NCBI GenBank assembly: GCA_937864365.1
Contig: CALMJT010000166.1
Coordinates: forward strand, 1 to 43,409
Length of the DNA stretch: 43,409 nucleotides
Origin: an uncultured Alteromonadales bacterium
GTDB lineage: Bacteria > Pseudomonadota > Gammaproteobacteria > Pseudomonadales > Cellvibrionaceae
Direction: 5' to 3'
How positions within the stretch are numbered: position 1 is the first letter of the stretch; every line of letters starts with the position of its first letter. The notes beneath the pieces are model-generated. The model had not been told where the DNA came from and searched no databases. It saw only the letters and a program-made list of their open reading frames with translations. This document shows positions 41,217 through 43,409 of the stretch, one piece after another. The translations under genes were made by a program, and so were the position numbers.

Positions 41217-42677
41217 TTAGTTATCTCTGCGATTATTTATAGGAGTATTTTGTAATGAGCTGGTTAAAAAGCTTAAGGTATTATTGAGCTGGCCCACTAG
41301 GGCATCTGTCGCTCGATATTGAGCGAATAATCGCTCTTGCGTTAATTCAATTCGTCTTTCTAATGCTTCTCGCTGGTCATCAATACCGTTAAGCGTATTT
41401 TGTAAACTGTCTCTTCGTAACTGTAGTATACCGCTGGAACCTGTGTACCCATCCAAAGACTCCGATAGACGATTCGATAATCCGTTATCACCCGAAAACA
41501 AATTAGCAATCGCATCAAAATCTGTCGAAAATGCATTGTTTAAACGGGTGTTATCAATGGTTAACCGCCCTTCTTGATCGGTTGATACACCAATATTTAC
41601 TAAAAACTGTAAACCTTGGGGATTGTCAGAAACACCGGTAGAAAATTGGCTTCGTATATTAGAAAGCAAACCTCTTACCGTCGAGTCGCCGGTTAAGGCT
41701 CCGGTTACGTTACCGGTATTACCATCATTTACGACAACAACGGTGAGTTGTTCTACGACGTCTAAAAAGCTGTTATAGACATTTACAAAATTTTCGATCG
41801 CACCGCGTGCACTGGCGGTGTCATTGCCAACCGTTAAATTGATCGTATCTCCGCTGGCAAAATCATCGGCATTTTGAGCGTCTAATAAATTGAAGGTGAC
41901 GCCTTCAATGGCATTTTCAAAGGTATTGTTTGAACCCGTAATTCTCAGTCCATCAATGTAGGCAATAGCATTTTGTGCGGAATCTAATTCTCGGCCATCT
42001 TGCACCACTCCGCCATCACCGGTGGTTTCGATATCGGTAGGATCATAAACAAGCTGAGACAAGCCTACAGATGCATCTCTGTTATCGCCGTCATTATCGT
42101 TTACCGTCAAAGAAATGGTGTTATCTAAACCGGTCTCATTACTGGTTAATACCAATCGTGCCCCGGTTTCGTCGTTAATAATGGAGGCCGTTACACCAAG
42201 ATTATTTTCCGATTCATTAATAGCGTTACGGATTTGTTGCAGTGTGTTGTTGTTTTCATCAATGTCGATACTGAACGATTCAGAGCCCAAATAAATGTTT
42301 AAGGTACCGGTGCCAACCTCGGTACCGGCGGTTGCAACGGCTTGAGTTGCAATTTTTTGAGCCGTGGCTATTTGCTCAATTTGGATTTGATAACTTCCGG
42401 CCTGGGCACTTTCATCGGCGGTAGCACTGATTAAGCTACGATCACCAATACTCACCGATCGCCCTCGAAATAAAGACTCATCGGATAGATCATCGACAGC
42501 ATCTAAGAAAGCGGTTAATGCCGAGTTTAATTGACCCACCGCCGACAATTCTTCGGTAACATTTGACTCTAGGCGATTTAATCGTCCTTCTGTTGGTGCA
42601 CGCTCTGCATCGACAATCGCGCCAACAATGGCATCGATATCAAGCCCTGATCCAATACCGTTAAATGTGATGGTCAT
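41217..42677 (-). CDS. fliD: Flagellar filament cap protein FliD
   Basis: A 486-residue filament cap (HAP2). The N-terminal family motif MTITFNGIGSGLDIDAIVGA is clear, and ALTAFLDAVDDLSDESLFRG continues the conserved FliD_N region. The C-terminal part has the Flagellin-hook-IN-like and FliD_C features (LDGYTGSSGILQLRRDSLQN, then ERLFAQYRATDALVGQLNNT). It folds under the FliT-like chaperone and caps the growing filament. A sigma-28 promoter match lies 141 bp upstream, and a solo repeat hairpin lies directly after the stop. Confidence 0.97.
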   Translation of the reverse strand: MTITFNGIGSGLDIDAIVGAIVDAERAPTEGRLNRLESNVTEELSAVGQLNSALTAFLDAVDDLSDESLFRGRSVSIGDRSLISATADESAQAGSYQIQIEQIATAQKIATQAVATAGTEVGTGTLNIYLGSESFSIDIDENNNTLQQIRNAINESENNLGVTASIINDETGARLVLTSNETGLDNTISLTVNDNDGDNRDASVGLSQLVYDPTDIETTGDGGVVQDGRELDSAQNAIAYIDGLRITGSNNTFENAIEGVTFNLLDAQNADDFASGDTINLTVGNDTASARGAIENFVNVYNSFLDVVEQLTVVVVNDGNTGNVTGALTGDSTVRGLLSNIRSQFSTGVSDNPQGLQFLVNIGVSTDQEGRLTIDNTRLNNAFSTDFDAIANLFSGDNGLSNRLSESLDGYTGSSGILQLRRDSLQNTLNGIDDQREALERRIELTQERLFAQYRATDALVGQLNNTLSFLTSSLQNTPINNRRDN

Positions 42678-42817
42678 TAAAAATCCGCCGTATACACGTT
42701 AGATGAAAACTGTTTAAAAATCACAACTCTGCAAGTGTTAAAAATTCTGGATGCTTAACTACTGGAGCTATTTACCCTTCGATGATTATGCACAGTTATT
42801 GTTATTGATTAGCAAGA

Positions 42818-42844
42818 ATATCGGCTAATTATTGCCGCACTTAA
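42818..42844 (-). promoter_or_regulatory. Sigma-28 (FliA) promoter candidate of fliD
   Basis: On the minus strand TTAAG, 14 bases, then GCCGATAT. This fits the FliA consensus TAAAG-N14-GCCGATAA with one mismatch in each half. It lies 141 bp upstream of fliD. Confidence 0.65.
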
Positions 42845-42884
42845 GTTTTTGGTTAGACCACTATTTTCTAGAAATCAAGATAAA

Positions 42885-42900
42885 CGCAAATAGTAAGCCT
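42885..42900 (-). promoter_or_regulatory. Weak sigma-54 promoter candidate for fliD
   Basis: On the minus strand AGGCTTACTATTTGCG. GG-N10-GC spacing and TTTGC at -12 are present, but the -24 element AGGCTT is imperfect. It lies 208 bp upstream of fliD and is less convincing than the sigma-28 match. Confidence 0.3.
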
Positions 42901-43066
42901 AAGCGTTGTGAAAGTGCCAATGCGTAAAAATATTAAGTAAAAAACCGGTAAACAGAAGATGAGTTACATCGAATTTAAGTAACAAAAAACAGGGCCATAC
43001 ATGCGATAGAAAAATACATCAGATAAATATAGTCTAGTAAAAACTAATATAATAAGCGCAACAACA

Positions 43067-43107
43067 CTCTGTGAAGTTAAATCTTAAAAATTTAAACCTT
43101 CACAGAG
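43067..43107 (-). other. Strong hairpin overlapping the end of flaG
   Basis: CTCTGTGAAG and CTTCACAGAG are perfect 10-bp arms, extended by AT-rich pairing. The right arm includes the last codons of flaG. There is no U-tract after the stem on the minus strand, so it could stabilise the flaG mRNA end or be a Rho-linked terminator. Confidence 0.55.
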
Positions 43108-43409
43108 GGAAGTAAACTTCTTGTCTCAGATATGCGTTCTGCTATTTGCAAAGCTTCATCCGAAGGAATTTTACGAATTAATTCACCAGTTTCAGAGTCG
43201 GTAACCTCTACCACAACACGGCCAGTTTCATTTTGTAAACTAAACGATAGATTTCTGCGAATCGATTGCGAGAACTCGTTTAAATTTGAAACCGCTTCGC
43301 GAATATTCTCAGAAACACTAGGCTCGGTATTTTCTTGTTCAACCCGCACAGCGCGAATCTGTTCTTGCGGAACGCGATCAGAGATTGCCACTTCTGCTCT
43401 GGTATTATT
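43092..43409 (-). CDS. flaG: FlaG-family flagellar protein, 5' end cut by window edge
   Basis: The frame is open to the right window edge, so the gene is partial. A GTG at 43391 gives 99 residues, but the frame continues upstream (NNTRAE) with no stop, so the native start is probably outside the window (FlaG is usually 110-150 residues). The VVEVTDSETGELIRKIPSDE region with ALQIAERI is the conserved FlaG core. FlaG acts on filament length in Pseudomonas and Vibrio; it usually lies between the flagellin gene and fliD, so fliC is expected just beyond the right edge. Confidence 0.93.
   Translation of the reverse strand, partial: NNTRAEVAISDRVPQEQIRAVRVEQENTEPSVSENIREAVSNLNEFSQSIRRNLSFSLQNETGRVVVEVTDSETGELIRKIPSDEALQIAERISETRSLLPSVKV

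Larger units (their letters stand above)
42678..43091. other. Promoter region upstream of fliD
   Basis: 414 bp with no gene visible. It contains the sigma-28 match (42818-42844), a weaker sigma-54 candidate (42885-42900) and, at the right end, one arm of the flaG hairpin (43067-43107). Confidence 0.6.

Noticed and set aside
1-43409. CRISPR arrays, tRNA or rRNA genes, prophage or insertion-sequence transposases
   Set aside because: I saw no regular repeat-spacer array, no cloverleaf-like tRNA sequence, and no transposase or integrase reading frame. The interspersed repeats vary in length and spacing and are not CRISPR.

Overview
The window is an AT-rich (roughly 40% GC by eye) gammaproteobacterial chromosome segment. 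Nearly every gene is on the minus strand. The polar-flagellum regulators FleQ and FleSR, strong sigma-54 (RpoN) promoter matches, a FlgT-like protein, a PA3496-family small protein and a thermostable-hemolysin-family gene together suggest a marine gammaproteobacterium, perhaps near Cellvibrionales, Oceanospirillales or Alteromonadales. I cannot name a species.

Layout, left to right. (1) 1-212: 5' part of a YghU-type glutathione S-transferase. (2) 1134-9660: ten tightly packed or overlapping minus-strand genes that read as one operon. In transcription order they encode a thermostable-hemolysin-family (GNAT-like) protein, an ANL-family AMP-forming ligase, a heme-oxygenase-like diiron protein, a short-chain dehydrogenase, a periplasmic TPR protein, a QseB/QseC-like two-component system, a cupredoxin-fold protein, an FTR1-type iron permease and an outer-membrane-like protein. 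This looks like an uncharacterised small-molecule pathway coupled to its own sensor and iron supply. (3) 10294-18936: seven sugar-modification genes (DegT aminotransferase, HMW1C-like GT41 glycosyltransferase, FkbM methyltransferase, NeuD/PglD-like acyltransferase, ANL ligase, Gfo/Idh/MocA oxidoreductase, acyl carrier protein). They lie next to flgL, and a good sigma-54 promoter match precedes the glycosyltransferase, so they are probably a flagellin glycosylation island. (4) 19629-30759: flgL, K, J, I, H, G, F, then a terminator and a sigma-54 promoter, then flgE, D, C, B. (5) 30760-33028: gene-poor, repeat-rich spacer holding one small PA3496-family gene. (6) 33029-38326: fleR, fleS, fleQ. 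(7) 38936-40129: a plus-strand FlgT-like gene. (8) 40361-43409: fliT-like, fliS, fliD and a partial flaG; the flagellin gene probably lies just beyond the right edge.

The most distinctive non-coding feature is a family of non-coding palindromic elements of about 155 bp, with terminal inverted repeats close to TATAGGAA(C)CTCTGATTAA. Sixteen full, truncated or solo-hairpin copies are visible, in both orientations and all between genes. Several abut a stop codon, and one supplies the last codons and the stop codon of fleS. They resemble a Correia-type MITE in size and organisation.

Functionally, FleQ and sigma-54 would drive fleSR and the hook-basal-body operons, and probably the glycosylation operon. 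A FliA (sigma-28) match precedes fliD. The left operon has no sigma-54 match but carries CTTAAG-type repeats upstream that could bind its own QseB/PmrA-like regulator.
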